Shown: positions 19,455 through 28,483 of the stretch, piece by piece
Layout of the letters: the number at the start of each line of letters is the position of its first letter
Position numbering within the stretch: position 1 is the first letter of the stretch
NCBI RefSeq assembly: GCF_030818545.1
Contig: NZ_JAUTAH010000001.1
Span: 935,001-999,000, forward strand
Direction of reading: 5' to 3'
Length of the DNA: 64,000 nucleotides
Source: Brevundimonas sp. SORGH_AS_0993
GTDB taxonomy: Bacteria; Pseudomonadota; Alphaproteobacteria; Caulobacterales; Caulobacteraceae
Made by a program: the position numbers and the translations under genes
Notes under the pieces: model-generated
The model's input: only the letters and a program-made list of their open reading frames with translations
Told to the model about the DNA's origin: nothing
Database searches by the model: none

Positions 19455-20933
19455 TCAATCCGGCACGACATCGAACGCCAGCGTCAGGCGCGACGCCTCG
19501 CCGCCGAACGGCTGTGTGCCGTGCCACATATAGGAGGGGAACAGCACCAGCGTCCCCGGCTGCGGCTGCACATGATGCTGGGCTTCAAGCTGAAGCAGGC
19601 CTGGCGACGCCCCGAACCGCAACCAGCCCTCGCGCCCTTGCCCCCTAACCGCGGCCGGCAATTCGATATGGCAGGCCGACGACAGCCAGCCATCAGAATG
19701 GATATGGTCGGCGTGAAATCCGTGGGGCCGCAGCCGCACGGACCAACTGCCCTTGATGCGGTATCGCCCTGTATTGCGCGCCCGCAGCGGATCGTCTCCC
19801 TGGCCCAGCGCCGTCATATAGGCGCGGATCGGAGCGTCGATGGCGATGAAGAAGGCGCGTATCGCCGGATCGTCACTCTGCGCCAGGGACGCCGTCGTCT
19901 GCGATCCGCCACGCAACGACTGACCCACCGGATGGGTGTTCAGCGTGTGCAACCCGTTCAGCGCCGCCGCCAGATCGACCAGATAGGCATCCAGCGTCGC
20001 CCACCCCGGCGGCGTCTCCAGCCGATAAGGCCGCACGAAGGCGTCGTAGTCGTAAAGCCGCTCATAACGCGAGTCGCCCAACATCCGCCACGCCGTCGCC
20101 TGATGCGCCAGGACGTGCTGATTCAAGGGCTCACGGGCTCTCAGCACCGTAATGGGGCCGAGCGCCTCCTCGGCCCGCCCGAGCGCCAGCAGACATTCCG
20201 CCTGCGTCACCATTACAGCCGGCACGCCCTGCCCCGCCAGAGTCGCCGCCCGGTTCGCATGATCCAACGCCCGTCGCGGGTCCAGCGTCAGACAGACCTG
20301 CGCCGCCGCCAACTCGCCCGGCCCATCCAGCGACCCGGTGGTCAAGGTGCGATACGCGTCGTCGGCGTCGCCCGCATATTCCAAGAGCCGCGCCTTGATC
20401 CGCCGCAGCCCCGAATCGCCCGGCGCCGCTGCGATGGCGGCGTCCAACGGCGCGCTGGCGGCCGCGATGTCGGCATCGCGCATCCAGATCAGCTGGGTCA
20501 GATCTCGCAGAACCTCGACATAACCGGGGCGACGGGACAGGGCCTGGCGGTAGGCCTCCTCGGCCGCCGCGAACCGGCTTTGGGACTGCAAGGCCCTGGC
20601 CAGCACCAGCCAGGTTTCCGGCGCGTCACCGCCGATGGCTATGGTCTCGCGGCAAACGGTCTCGGCGTCCACCGCTCGGCCCAAATCGCCCAAGGTGGAG
20701 GCCAGATTGTGCCGCGCCGGCACGCTCTGGGGCCGCACGGCCACCAAACGGCGCGATGTCGCCGCACTGTCTTCCAATCGCCCCGCCCGCTTCAACAGGT
20801 CGGCCTGGACCGACAGCGCTTGCCACGGCGCGTCCTGGCGCCCCGCGAGCGGGGTCAGCAGGGTCAAGGCGTCGTCCAGTCGCCCGGCGTTGGCAAGGCC
20901 CTTGGCTTGTTCGACCAAAGCGGCCGGATTCAC
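19455..20933 (-). CDS. TPR-repeat protein with C-terminal 2OG-Fe(II) oxygenase-like domain
   Basis: A 492-residue soluble protein. Residues 1 to about 290 are tetratricopeptide-type helical repeats (for example AEEAYRQALSRRPGYVEVL). The last 200 residues resemble a putative 2-oxoglutarate/Fe(II) oxygenase: GFHADHIHSDGWLSS carries the likely metal His/Asp set and the distal His is in YMWHGTQPF, followed by an Arg (ASRLTLAFD) that could bind 2OG. The TPR part presumably presents a protein partner to the oxygenase. Its start overlaps the rluC stop by 4 bp. The substrate is unknown; hydroxylation of a ribosomal or ATP-synthase protein is only a guess from context. Confidence 0.8.
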   Translation of the reverse strand: MNPAALVEQAKGLANAGRLDDALTLLTPLAGRQDAPWQALSVQADLLKRAGRLEDSAATSRRLVAVRPQSVPARHNLASTLGDLGRAVDAETVCRETIAIGGDAPETWLVLARALQSQSRFAAAEEAYRQALSRRPGYVEVLRDLTQLIWMRDADIAAASAPLDAAIAAAPGDSGLRRIKARLLEYAGDADDAYRTLTTGSLDGPGELAAAQVCLTLDPRRALDHANRAATLAGQGVPAVMVTQAECLLALGRAEEALGPITVLRAREPLNQHVLAHQATAWRMLGDSRYERLYDYDAFVRPYRLETPPGWATLDAYLVDLAAALNGLHTLNTHPVGQSLRGGSQTTASLAQSDDPAIRAFFIAIDAPIRAYMTALGQGDDPLRARNTGRYRIKGSWSVRLRPHGFHADHIHSDGWLSSACHIELPAAVRGQGREGWLRFGASPGLLQLEAQHHVQPQPGTLVLFPSYMWHGTQPFGGEASRLTLAFDVVPD

Positions 20934-21955
20934 CGCACCCTCTTCACGCCCAGGAAAGGATCGTCCTCGGCCTCGTCTTCGGTGAAGCCGAAGTGGGCGA
21001 AGCCGGCCTTCATTTCGGGGCTCAGGGGCGCCGTGACCTTCAGAACGCCGCCGCGCGGGTGATCCAGTTCGATGCTGCGGGCATGGAGCTGCAGCTTCAG
21101 CGGGCCGGACAGCTCCCTGGATTTCTCATCGCCGTATTTGGGATCGCCCAGGATCGGATGGCCGATCCCCGCCATATGGGCGCGAAGCTGGTGCGTCCGC
21201 CCGGTGAAGGGGCGCAGCGCCATCCACGCCGCCCGGTGCGAGGCGCGGCTGATGGTCGAAAACGCCGTCTCGGCCGGTTCGGCGCGCGGGTCCTTGCGCT
21301 CGGCCGGACGCATCATCTCGAAGTCGTTGATGCCCGTCTTCTTCAGCGGCATGTCGATCTGGCCCGAATAGGGTTTCGGGTTGCCGATCACGATGGCCCA
21401 ATAGGTCTTCTTGGCCTGACGCCGCGCGAAGGCGCCCGCCAGCCGCTTGGCCGCCTCCGGCCCCTTGCCCAGCAGCAGGACGCCGGAGGTGTCGCGGTCC
21501 AGCCGGTGAACCAGACGCGGGCGATCCATTCCCTCGCCCCAGGCCGACAGCAGACGGTCCACGTGCCGACTGGTCTTGGTGCCGCCCTGCACCGCCAGAC
21601 CGTGCGGCTTGTTCAGGGCGATGACCATGTCGTCCTCATAGAGGACCAGCGACTTGGCGAAGGCGATGTCCCGTTCCGACAGCACATGGGCGTCACCTGC
21701 CTGGCGCGAGGTGTCGTCGGGGATCGGGGGCACGCGCACGGCGGCCCCGGCGGTCAGGCGGCCTTCTGGCTTGATGCGGGCGCCGTCGACGCGGATCTGG
21801 CCGCTGCGGGCCATCTTCTGCACCTGGATGTTGGACAGGTGCGGCCAGCGCCTGCGGAACCAGCGATCCAGGCGGATGCCGTCCTCGTCCTCGGCGACAT
21901 AAAGCGTCAGGACTTCGCGCTTGGGGGCGTCGGCTGCGGGCGGCTGGTCGGTCAA
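20930..21955 (-). CDS. RluC/RluD-type 23S rRNA pseudouridine synthase
   Basis: A 341-residue enzyme with an N-terminal S4 domain (IRLDRWFRRRWPHLSNIQVQKM) and a RluA-type catalytic core with the active-site Asp in HRLDRDTSGVLLL. The length and S4 domain fit RluC or RluD. The TTG at 21955 overlaps the crcB stop (TTGA), giving an N-terminus MTDQPPAADAP; no in-frame ATG fits better. It sits second in the crcB-rluC-TPR/2OG-ATP12 operon. Confidence 0.88.
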   Translation of the reverse strand: MTDQPPAADAPKREVLTLYVAEDEDGIRLDRWFRRRWPHLSNIQVQKMARSGQIRVDGARIKPEGRLTAGAAVRVPPIPDDTSRQAGDAHVLSERDIAFAKSLVLYEDDMVIALNKPHGLAVQGGTKTSRHVDRLLSAWGEGMDRPRLVHRLDRDTSGVLLLGKGPEAAKRLAGAFARRQAKKTYWAIVIGNPKPYSGQIDMPLKKTGINDFEMMRPAERKDPRAEPAETAFSTISRASHRAAWMALRPFTGRTHQLRAHMAGIGHPILGDPKYGDEKSRELSGPLKLQLHARSIELDHPRGGVLKVTAPLSPEMKAGFAHFGFTEDEAEDDPFLGVKRVR

Positions 21956-22347
21956 ACGGAAACTCCCAGTGCGCGGCGGGCGATCATCAGGCCGACGAAC
22001 AGGGCGCCGATGGCCAGGACCACCGAGCCGATCACATAGGCGGCCGCGAGGCCCAGCTGACGCCGCTCGATCATCTGCACGGCTTCCAGCGAATAGGACG
22101 AAAAGGTCGTAAAGCCCCCCAGTACGCCCACCGCCGCGAACAGGCGCACCATCTCCTGCTGGGCCCCGCCCCGAAACGCCAGCCAGCCCACCAGCAGGCC
22201 CATCAACAGGCCGCCGATCACATTGGCCGCAAAGGTGCCCACCGGCCACACGGCGTTGGGCTGAAGCCGGCCGGCCGCCAGCCCCAGGCCATAACGCGCC
22301 ATCGACCCCAGGGCCCCGCCGGCGGCGACAAGAAGAAACCGTGTCAT
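21952..22347 (-). CDS. crcB: Fluoride channel CrcB/Fluc
   Basis: A 131-residue, four-helix membrane protein that forms a dual-topology fluoride exporter. The family pattern is clear: GGALGSMARYGLG at the N-terminus, GTFAANVIGG (pore Asn) and GVLGGFTTFSSYSLE. There is no fluoride riboswitch in the 39 bp upstream. It is the first gene of the overlapping operon and its stop overlaps the next start. Confidence 0.93.
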   Translation of the reverse strand: MTRFLLVAAGGALGSMARYGLGLAAGRLQPNAVWPVGTFAANVIGGLLMGLLVGWLAFRGGAQQEMVRLFAAVGVLGGFTTFSSYSLEAVQMIERRQLGLAAAYVIGSVVLAIGALFVGLMIARRALGVSV

Positions 22348-22386
22348 TCGCGGCCTTCTATACGCCGTTCGCGCCGAAAGCGACGG

Positions 22387-22875
22387 TCAGCGCGGAATGG
22401 AGGCCTGGACCGAACGCGCGTCATAGGCGTTGGGGCGATCCGGCTTGGCGCCACGGCCCATTACGATCTCCAGGGTGGTGGAGGTCGGCTCCGGCCCGCT
22501 GAAGTTCAGGCCCAGTCCGACACCGACGCCTGAGGCCGAATAGCCGCCGTAACGGCTGCTGCCGCCGCCGATGGAGACGCTGGGCCGCACCCCGCCGCCG
22601 CCGTCCAGACGCCCGTCGGTCCAGCTTTGCGTCACCTCGAACCAGTCATAGCCCTGGTCGGTCGTCAGGTCGGCGGCGCGGACCAGGGCCCAGTCGGCGA
22701 CGCGCCCCGCCGGTCCGACGCCATTATAGGTCACGCGATAGCGGTTGGATTCGATCCGCTGCTCGGCATAGCCCTGCCCGCCCGGCCCTCGCTGGGCGCC
22801 GTAGGGAGCCAGGCTGGCGCAGGCCGTCAAGGCCAGGGCGGACAGGCCGGTCAGAACCAAGGCGAAACGCTTCAT
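22387..22875 (-). CDS. CC0125/CC1285-type lipoprotein
   Basis: A 162-residue lipoprotein: signal peptide to LTAC (Cys19), then a domain with RYRVTYNGVG and ADLTTDQGYDWFEVTQSW, as seen in the Caulobacter CC0125/CC1285 lipoprotein family. A Gly/Ser-rich stretch lies in the C-terminal half. AAAGGAAA precedes the ATG. Location would be the periplasmic face of a membrane; the function is unknown. Confidence 0.8.
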   Translation of the reverse strand: MKRFALVLTGLSALALTACASLAPYGAQRGPGGQGYAEQRIESNRYRVTYNGVGPAGRVADWALVRAADLTTDQGYDWFEVTQSWTDGRLDGGGGVRPSVSIGGGSSRYGGYSASGVGVGLGLNFSGPEPTSTTLEIVMGRGAKPDRPNAYDARSVQASIPR

Positions 22876-22924
22876 GCTAGATTTCCTTTCAACGACATAG
22901 CGCCGAATTCCGCGCGCCGTTCCC

Positions 22925-23011
22925 TCACAGGCCCAGCAGCGGGCCGTCCAGGGCCAGCACCGCCGGAACCGCCTGGATCACCAACAGCTTGCTGTTGACG
23001 GTCGCGCCCAT
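22925..23011 (-). CDS. Possible 28-residue small protein
   Basis: ATG at 23011 preceded by GGAGAGG, reading MGATVNSKLLVIQAVPAVLA and eight more residues to a TGA. It is mostly hydrophobic and fills an otherwise empty 190-bp gap upstream of the lipoprotein gene. There is no homology that I recognise, so this may be chance. Confidence 0.22.
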   Translation of the reverse strand: MGATVNSKLLVIQAVPAVLALDGPLLGL

Positions 23012-23069
23012 CAAGACCTCTCCACATTTCAGGCGCGCACTCGATCACGGCCCGCCAAAGCCCGCAAGA

Positions 23070-23795
23070 CTACAACCCAAGCGCCGCCCGCAGCGTGGCG
23101 AAATCCTCGGGCGGCGGGGCTTCGACTGTCACAGTCCCGCCCTCGGGATGCGGAAAGCTCAGTTTCACCGCGTGCAGCATCAGGCGCGGCGCGGCCCCGA
23201 CCGGCGTGGTCAGGGCCCCGCCATAGCGCACATCGCCGATCAGCGGCCGACCCAGATGCGCCATATGCACCCGCAGTTGATGCATCCGCCCGGTCAGCGG
23301 CTCCAACTCCACCACCGCCCCGTGATCGCTGGAGGCTAGGGTGCGGTATCGGCTCTGCGAGCCTTGCGCGCCCGGCGCGTCGAAGGCCACGACCCGCATA
23401 TAGGATTCGCGCCCGATCTCCTCGCGACGCAGGGGCGCGTCGACCGTGCCGGATCGCGGCTCGGGCGCCGCCGACAGCAGGGCCAGATAGGATTTCCTGA
23501 ACCGCCGCATCTGCATCGCCTTGCCCAGAAAGCCCGCCGCCGGCTTGGTCTTGGCCGCCAGGATCACGCCCGAGGTATCGCGGTCCAGCCGATGCACCAG
23601 TTCCGGCCGCTTGCCGTTCGACCGCGCGAAGGCCCACAGCAGGTCGTCCAGCGTATGCGCCTTGATCCGCCCGCCCTGGCTGGACAGGCCGCTGGGCTTG
23701 GAGAAGGCGAGGATATGGGCGTCCTCCTGGATCACCCACGACCGGACGGCGGCGATCTCATCCTCGGACAGGGCGACGGGCTGGCGTTCGGACAT
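23070..23795 (-). CDS. RluA family pseudouridine synthase lacking an S4 domain
   Basis: A 241-residue enzyme with the RluA catalytic motif HRLDRDTSGVIL and the conserved LEPLTGRMHQLRVHMAHLGRPLIGD. It starts directly with the catalytic domain (no S4), like RluA or TruC. Its RNA target cannot be assigned. It lies 16 bp after the rarA stop on the same strand, so the two are probably co-transcribed. Confidence 0.87.
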   Translation of the reverse strand: MSERQPVALSEDEIAAVRSWVIQEDAHILAFSKPSGLSSQGGRIKAHTLDDLLWAFARSNGKRPELVHRLDRDTSGVILAAKTKPAAGFLGKAMQMRRFRKSYLALLSAAPEPRSGTVDAPLRREEIGRESYMRVVAFDAPGAQGSQSRYRTLASSDHGAVVELEPLTGRMHQLRVHMAHLGRPLIGDVRYGGALTTPVGAAPRLMLHAVKLSFPHPEGGTVTVEAPPPEDFATLRAALGL

Positions 23796-23811
23796 CGGGC
23801 GCTTCTAGAGG

Positions 23812-25140
23812 TCAGTCGCCCGCCGCGTCCACAGGGCCGTCCGCCGCCATCCGCGCCCGCATCGCGGCCCAGCGTTCCAGCCGCGCCTTGACCTTCTCCT
23901 CATGCCCCTCGCCCTTTGGCTGGTAGAAGGTGCGGCGTTCCATCTCGTCGGGGAAGAAGTTCGCGCCTGAAAACCCTTCGGGCGTTTCCGGGTCGTACTG
24001 ATAGCCCTTGCCGTAGCCCAGCTGTTTCATCAGCTTGGTCGGAGCGTTGCGGATATGGGCGGGCGGCATCAGCGAGCCGGTCTCATAGGCCGCCTTCTTG
24101 GCCGCCTTGAACGCCTCATAGACCCCGACCGACTTGGGCGCCGTCGCCAGATGCACCACCGCCTGCGCCAGCGCCAGTTCGCCCTCGGGGCTGCCCAGGA
24201 AGTCGTAAGTGTCCTTGGCCGCATTGGCGACCAGGATCGACAGGGGGTCCGCCTCGCCGATGTCCTCCACCGCCATCCGCACGATCCGCCGGGCCAGATA
24301 CAGCGGATCTTCGCCCCCGTTCAGCATGCGCGCCAGCCAGTACAGCGCCGCGTCAGGGTCCGACCCCCGCACCGATTTATGCAGGGCGGATATGAGATTG
24401 TAGTGTTCTTCTCTACTCTTGTCGTAAGCGGGCGCCCGGCGCTGCAGCACGCCCGCCAGCCCCTGCACGTCCAGCCGCTCGTCCCCTGACAGGTCGAACA
24501 GCACCTCCGACATGGTCAGCAGATACCGCCCATCCCCGTCGGCCAGGGCCAGCATCGCCTGGCGCGCCTCGGGCGTCAGCGGCAGGGCCCTGTCCATATG
24601 AGCCTCGGCCCGGCTCAGCAGTTGATCCAGCGCCACGTCGTCCAGCCGCTTCAGCACATAGACCTGGCTGCGCGACAGCAGGGCGCCGTTCAGCTCGAAG
24701 CTGGGATTCTCGGTCGTGGCCCCGACCAGGGTGACGACCCCCGCTTCCACGAAGGGCAGAAATCCGTCCTGCTGGGCGCGGTTGAAGCGGTGGATTTCGT
24801 CTACGAACAACAGGGTCGACTGCCCCGCCGCCCGCCGCATCCGCGCCGCCTCGAACGCCTTTTTCAGGTCCGCGACGCCCGAGAAGACCGCGCTGATCGC
24901 CTGATATTCGTAGCCCGCGGCCTGGGCCAGCAGCCGCGCAATCGTGGTCTTGCCGGTGCCCGGCGGCCCCCACAGGATCATCGACCCCAGGCGCCCGGCC
25001 TCGATCATGCGCCGGATCGGCCCGCCTGGCCCCAGCAGATGATCCTGGCCCACGACCTCGTCCAGCGTGCGCGGGCGCAGGCGGTCGGCCAAAGGGGCGT
25101 CGGGGGGCAGAATGCCGGAAGCTTCGAAGAGGTCGGTCAT
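23812..25140 (-). CDS. rarA: Replication-associated recombination protein A (RarA/MgsA)
   Basis: A 442-residue AAA+ ATPase that acts at stalled replication forks. Walker A is GPPGTGKTT (residues 58-66), Walker B is LLFVDEIHRFN (about 108-118) and sensor 1 is GATTEN. The N-terminal LADRLRPRTLDEVVGQDHLLG and C-terminal helical region match full-length RarA. Confidence 0.95.
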   Translation of the reverse strand: MTDLFEASGILPPDAPLADRLRPRTLDEVVGQDHLLGPGGPIRRMIEAGRLGSMILWGPPGTGKTTIARLLAQAAGYEYQAISAVFSGVADLKKAFEAARMRRAAGQSTLLFVDEIHRFNRAQQDGFLPFVEAGVVTLVGATTENPSFELNGALLSRSQVYVLKRLDDVALDQLLSRAEAHMDRALPLTPEARQAMLALADGDGRYLLTMSEVLFDLSGDERLDVQGLAGVLQRRAPAYDKSREEHYNLISALHKSVRGSDPDAALYWLARMLNGGEDPLYLARRIVRMAVEDIGEADPLSILVANAAKDTYDFLGSPEGELALAQAVVHLATAPKSVGVYEAFKAAKKAAYETGSLMPPAHIRNAPTKLMKQLGYGKGYQYDPETPEGFSGANFFPDEMERRTFYQPKGEGHEEKVKARLERWAAMRARMAADGPVDAAGD

Positions 25141-25215
25141 GCGTGCGACCTATGTAGTCATTCGCCCGGCGCTTTTCACGCGCTAGTATAAGGACCCACC
25201 ACGGAGACCGCCTTC

Positions 25216-25638
25216 ATGACCACCGCCAATCCGAACCAAGGTCTGATAGCAGGTCTGACTCCCCATCTGACCATCCCGTCGCGCGGCGCCTCGGCGGCGG
25301 TGGACTTCTACATCATCGCCTTCGGGGCCGAGGTTCTGGATCGGCGTCCGGCCGACGACGGCGAGCGGCTGATCCACGCCCATCTGAAGATCAACGGCGC
25401 CAGCGTCATGCTGAACGACGAGTTTCCCGAATACAGCGGCGTTCAGGGCGTGCGCCCCGCCGGCGTGAGCCTGCATCTTCAGGTCGCCGACCCCGACGCC
25501 TGGTGGACCCGCGCCATGACCGTCGGCGGCGCCGAGCCGGTCATGGACATGGCCGACCAGTTCTGGGGCGACCGCTACGGCGTCCTGCGCGACCCCTTTG
25601 GCCACACCTGGTCCATCGGCGGGCCCAAGCCTGCCTGA
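25216..25638 (+). CDS. VOC superfamily (PhnB/glyoxalase-like) protein
   Basis: A 140-residue protein with one vicinal-oxygen-chelate fold. It has GASAAVDFYIIAFGAEVLDR at the N-terminus and FWGDRYGVLRDPFGHTWSIG at the C-terminus, the usual PhnB-like ending. Such proteins bind small molecules or metals; no substrate can be assigned. It is divergent from rarA and convergent with the HtrA gene. Confidence 0.83.
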   Translation: MTTANPNQGLIAGLTPHLTIPSRGASAAVDFYIIAFGAEVLDRRPADDGERLIHAHLKINGASVMLNDEFPEYSGVQGVRPAGVSLHLQVADPDAWWTRAMTVGGAEPVMDMADQFWGDRYGVLRDPFGHTWSIGGPKPA

Positions 25639-25648
25639 ATCCTTCGCC

Positions 25649-27049
25649 TTAGCGCAGAACGCCGGTGATCTGGCGGCCGCCGCGGTTGATCGTCACCTGC
25701 CAGGGGCCGCGGCTGGCGCTGGCGACCTCAAGATCGCGCACGCTGTTGATGCGTTGGCCATTGACCGCCACGACCAAGTCGTTCTGTCGGAAGACGCTGG
25801 CCGCATAGCCCCGGCCCGAGACACCCAGAACCACCACGCCCGTAGCGAAGGGATCGCCGCCCAGCCGGTCGGCCAAGGCCGGGCTCAGCGCCGCGACCGC
25901 CGCGCCCTGGAACGGCCCCTGCTGGATCACCGTCCCCTGTTTCGGATCGGCCTCGCCCGGCAGGGTCTGGACGCGCGCCGTCAGGGTCTGGGGCCGGCCA
26001 TCGCGCAATATGGCGATCTGCACCTGATCGTTCGGATTGCGCGAGCCGACGCGATAGTTCAGCCCGCCCTGGTCGTTGATTTCCTGGCCGTCGACGGCGG
26101 TGATGACATCGCCTTGACGGAGGCCGGCGCGCGCGGCCGGACCATTGGCGTAGACATCAGTGACGACCAGCCCCTGCGGCCGGCTCAGGCCCAGGCTGCC
26201 GGCGATGTCGCCAGTCACAGTGTCGCCCTTCACCCCCAGCCAGGGGCGCACAACGGCGCGGGCGCCGCCCAGGGCCGAATCCACCACCCGCTTCACCATG
26301 GCCGCCGGCACCGCGAAGCCGACCCCGGCCGAGGAGCCGGAACGCGAGAAGATGGCCGTGTTGATGCCGATCAGGTCGCCGTCCATGTCCACCAACGCCC
26401 CGCCCGAGTTGCCGGGGTTGATGGCCGCGTCGGTCTGGATGAAGGAGCCGCTGTCGGAAATCCCCGTCTCTGTCCGGTTCAGGGCCGAGATGATGCCGTT
26501 CGTCACCGTTTGGCCCACGCCGAACGGATTGCCGATGGCCAAAACCAGATCGCCGACCTGCTGCTCTTCCTGATCGTCGATCGCCAGAACCGGCAGGCGG
26601 TCGGTCACGTTCTCCAGCCGCAGCACGGCGATGTCGCTGCGTTCGTCGGCCAGGATGACGGTGGCCGGAAACTCGCGCCGGTCGTTCAGCACCACCTTGA
26701 TCTGCTGGGCGCCGTCGATGACGTGATTGTTCGTCACCACGATCCCGTCAGAGCGGACGATGACGCCCGACCCCACCGATTCGGCCACCCGCGCCTGGGG
26801 AATGCCGCCGCCGAAGAACTGGAAGAACGGGTCGGCCTGAACCCGCTGCACGCTGCGCGCCGAGATGTTGACCACGGCCGGGGCGGCCGCGCGCACCACG
26901 GGGGCGAAGCTGGACTTCATCCCCGCTGCGTCGGAGGGCGGACGGCGCGTCGGCTGGGCGAATTCGCCTTCCTGCGCCTTTGAGCTTTGGGGATTGCCGC
27001 AGGCCGACAGGGCCAGGACGGCGGCGAGCACGATCGATCGGGTCTTCAT
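25649..27049 (-). CDS. HtrA/Deg-family serine protease, predicted lipoprotein
   Basis: A 466-residue periplasmic protease for quality control of envelope proteins. The catalytic triad is visible: His in TNNHVIDGA, Asp in RSDIAVLRLE and Ser in NPGNSGGALVD. A PDZ domain follows (GLVVTDVYANGPAARAGLRQGDVI) and then a second, weaker PDZ. The start at 27049 gives MKTRSIVLAAVLALSAC, a lipoprotein signal, so the enzyme is probably membrane-anchored, unlike soluble DegP. Confidence 0.9.
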   Translation of the reverse strand: MKTRSIVLAAVLALSACGNPQSSKAQEGEFAQPTRRPPSDAAGMKSSFAPVVRAAAPAVVNISARSVQRVQADPFFQFFGGGIPQARVAESVGSGVIVRSDGIVVTNNHVIDGAQQIKVVLNDRREFPATVILADERSDIAVLRLENVTDRLPVLAIDDQEEQQVGDLVLAIGNPFGVGQTVTNGIISALNRTETGISDSGSFIQTDAAINPGNSGGALVDMDGDLIGINTAIFSRSGSSAGVGFAVPAAMVKRVVDSALGGARAVVRPWLGVKGDTVTGDIAGSLGLSRPQGLVVTDVYANGPAARAGLRQGDVITAVDGQEINDQGGLNYRVGSRNPNDQVQIAILRDGRPQTLTARVQTLPGEADPKQGTVIQQGPFQGAAVAALSPALADRLGGDPFATGVVVLGVSGRGYAASVFRQNDLVVAVNGQRINSVRDLEVASASRGPWQVTINRGGRQITGVLR

Positions 27050-27107
27050 GGGCGTCCGAGACAGATGGCTACAAGCCACGCCATTCCGCACCCGTTTTCG
27101 GGCCGGA

Positions 27108-28418
27108 TCAAGGCGCAGGCGGCTGTTGAACGGACAAGCTTTCCGCCCGTTCCGCCCGCCGTGCGGTGATCCAGCCGATCACCGCCGCCAGCAGCAGCAC
27201 CAGGGCCGAGATATAGAAGCTGAGCCCCGACGAATGGACCACAGCGTCGATCAACCCCAGACCCTGTCGATCCAACCAGCCCGTCAGCGGCTCGAACCCG
27301 CCGCCGACCGACAGGGAGTAGACCCAGCCGAAGAACAGGGGCGAAGCGACCCCGGCGATGGAGGCGACGCTCATGGTCGCGCCCTGAAGCTGGCCCTGCT
27401 CGCTTTCGGACACCTGGCGCGTCATTAGGGATTGCAGCGTCGGCATGGCCAGGCCCCACAGCGCATTAGGCAGCATGGCCGCCACGAACGCCCAGCCCGT
27501 CGGAGCCCAGCCCATCAGGGCGATGCCGATCGTGCCGCCGACCAGCCCCAGCAGCATGGTCTTGCGGTCGCCCAGCGCCTTCGTGACCGGACCGACAACC
27601 AGGCCCTGCATCGTCATGTCCAGCACGCCGACCATGGCCAGCAGCAGCCCCACCTCGCGCGGCCCCCAGCCATAGCGATACTGGGCATACAGCACGAACA
27701 CCGCCGAAAAGACGTGATGGGCGAAGTGCAGCAGGAAGGTCACGCCCGCCAGGCCGGTCAGTTCCGGATGACGCCCCAACAGCACCATGGCCCCGACCGG
27801 ATTGGCCCGCCGCCAGCTGAACCGCATCCGTTTCTCGACCGCCAGGCTTTCGGGCAGGATGATCAGGCCGTACAGGAAGGCGAGGCCCGACATGACGGCG
27901 GAGGCCCAGAAGGGCGCGCGCGGGCCGACCTCGCCCAGAAACCCGCCGAGCACCGGCCCCAGAACGAACCCGCCCGAGAAGGCCGCCCCGATCAGCCCAT
28001 AGGCTTTGGCTCGCCCCTCCGGCGGCGTCACGTCGGCCATATAGGCGTAGATGGTCGTGAAGCTGGACGAGGTGACGCCGGCCACGATCCGCCCCAGCGC
28101 CAGCCACCACAGGTTCGGCGCCAGGGCCATCAGCACATAGTCGATGGCCAATCCCGCACAGCTCAACAAGATGACCGGACGCCGCCCATACTGGTCCGAC
28201 AGCGATCCGATGATCGGCGAGGCGACGAACTGCATCCCCGCCCACAGGGCGACGAACACGCCGTTGATGACGCCTGCCTGGGCGTTGGAGCCGACAAAGT
28301 CCTCGATCAACCGCGGCAGGACGGGAATGATGATCCCCATCGCCACGATGTCGAGCACCGCCGTCACGAAGATGAAGCCGATGGCCGCCTTGAGCCGTTT
28401 TTTCGGAATGATCGACAT
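27108..28418 (-). CDS. MFS transporter, TCR/Tet family
   Basis: A 436-residue, 12-helix major facilitator protein. Helix 1 (FVTAVLDIVAMGIIIPVLP) and motif A (GSLSDQYGRRPVIL) are those of the TetA-like drug:proton antiporter group. Chromosomal members commonly export diverse compounds, so tetracycline resistance should not be assumed. No TetR-type regulator is next to it. Confidence 0.88.
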   Translation of the reverse strand: MSIIPKKRLKAAIGFIFVTAVLDIVAMGIIIPVLPRLIEDFVGSNAQAGVINGVFVALWAGMQFVASPIIGSLSDQYGRRPVILLSCAGLAIDYVLMALAPNLWWLALGRIVAGVTSSSFTTIYAYMADVTPPEGRAKAYGLIGAAFSGGFVLGPVLGGFLGEVGPRAPFWASAVMSGLAFLYGLIILPESLAVEKRMRFSWRRANPVGAMVLLGRHPELTGLAGVTFLLHFAHHVFSAVFVLYAQYRYGWGPREVGLLLAMVGVLDMTMQGLVVGPVTKALGDRKTMLLGLVGGTIGIALMGWAPTGWAFVAAMLPNALWGLAMPTLQSLMTRQVSESEQGQLQGATMSVASIAGVASPLFFGWVYSLSVGGGFEPLTGWLDRQGLGLIDAVVHSSGLSFYISALVLLLAAVIGWITARRAERAESLSVQQPPAP

Positions 28419-28483
28419 GGCCGCCCGACGCGAAGGAAACCGCGCCTTCTAACCTCGGATCGGGCTGTCGGACAGGTGTGTCG

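Noticed and set aside
22348-22386. Fluoride riboswitch before crcB
   Set aside because: Only 39 bp lie between the genes and the fluoride aptamer core is not seen.
27108-28418. Tetracycline resistance determinant
   Set aside because: Only general TCR/Tet-family similarity; no TetR-type gene or mobile element next to it, so a drug phenotype is not supported.
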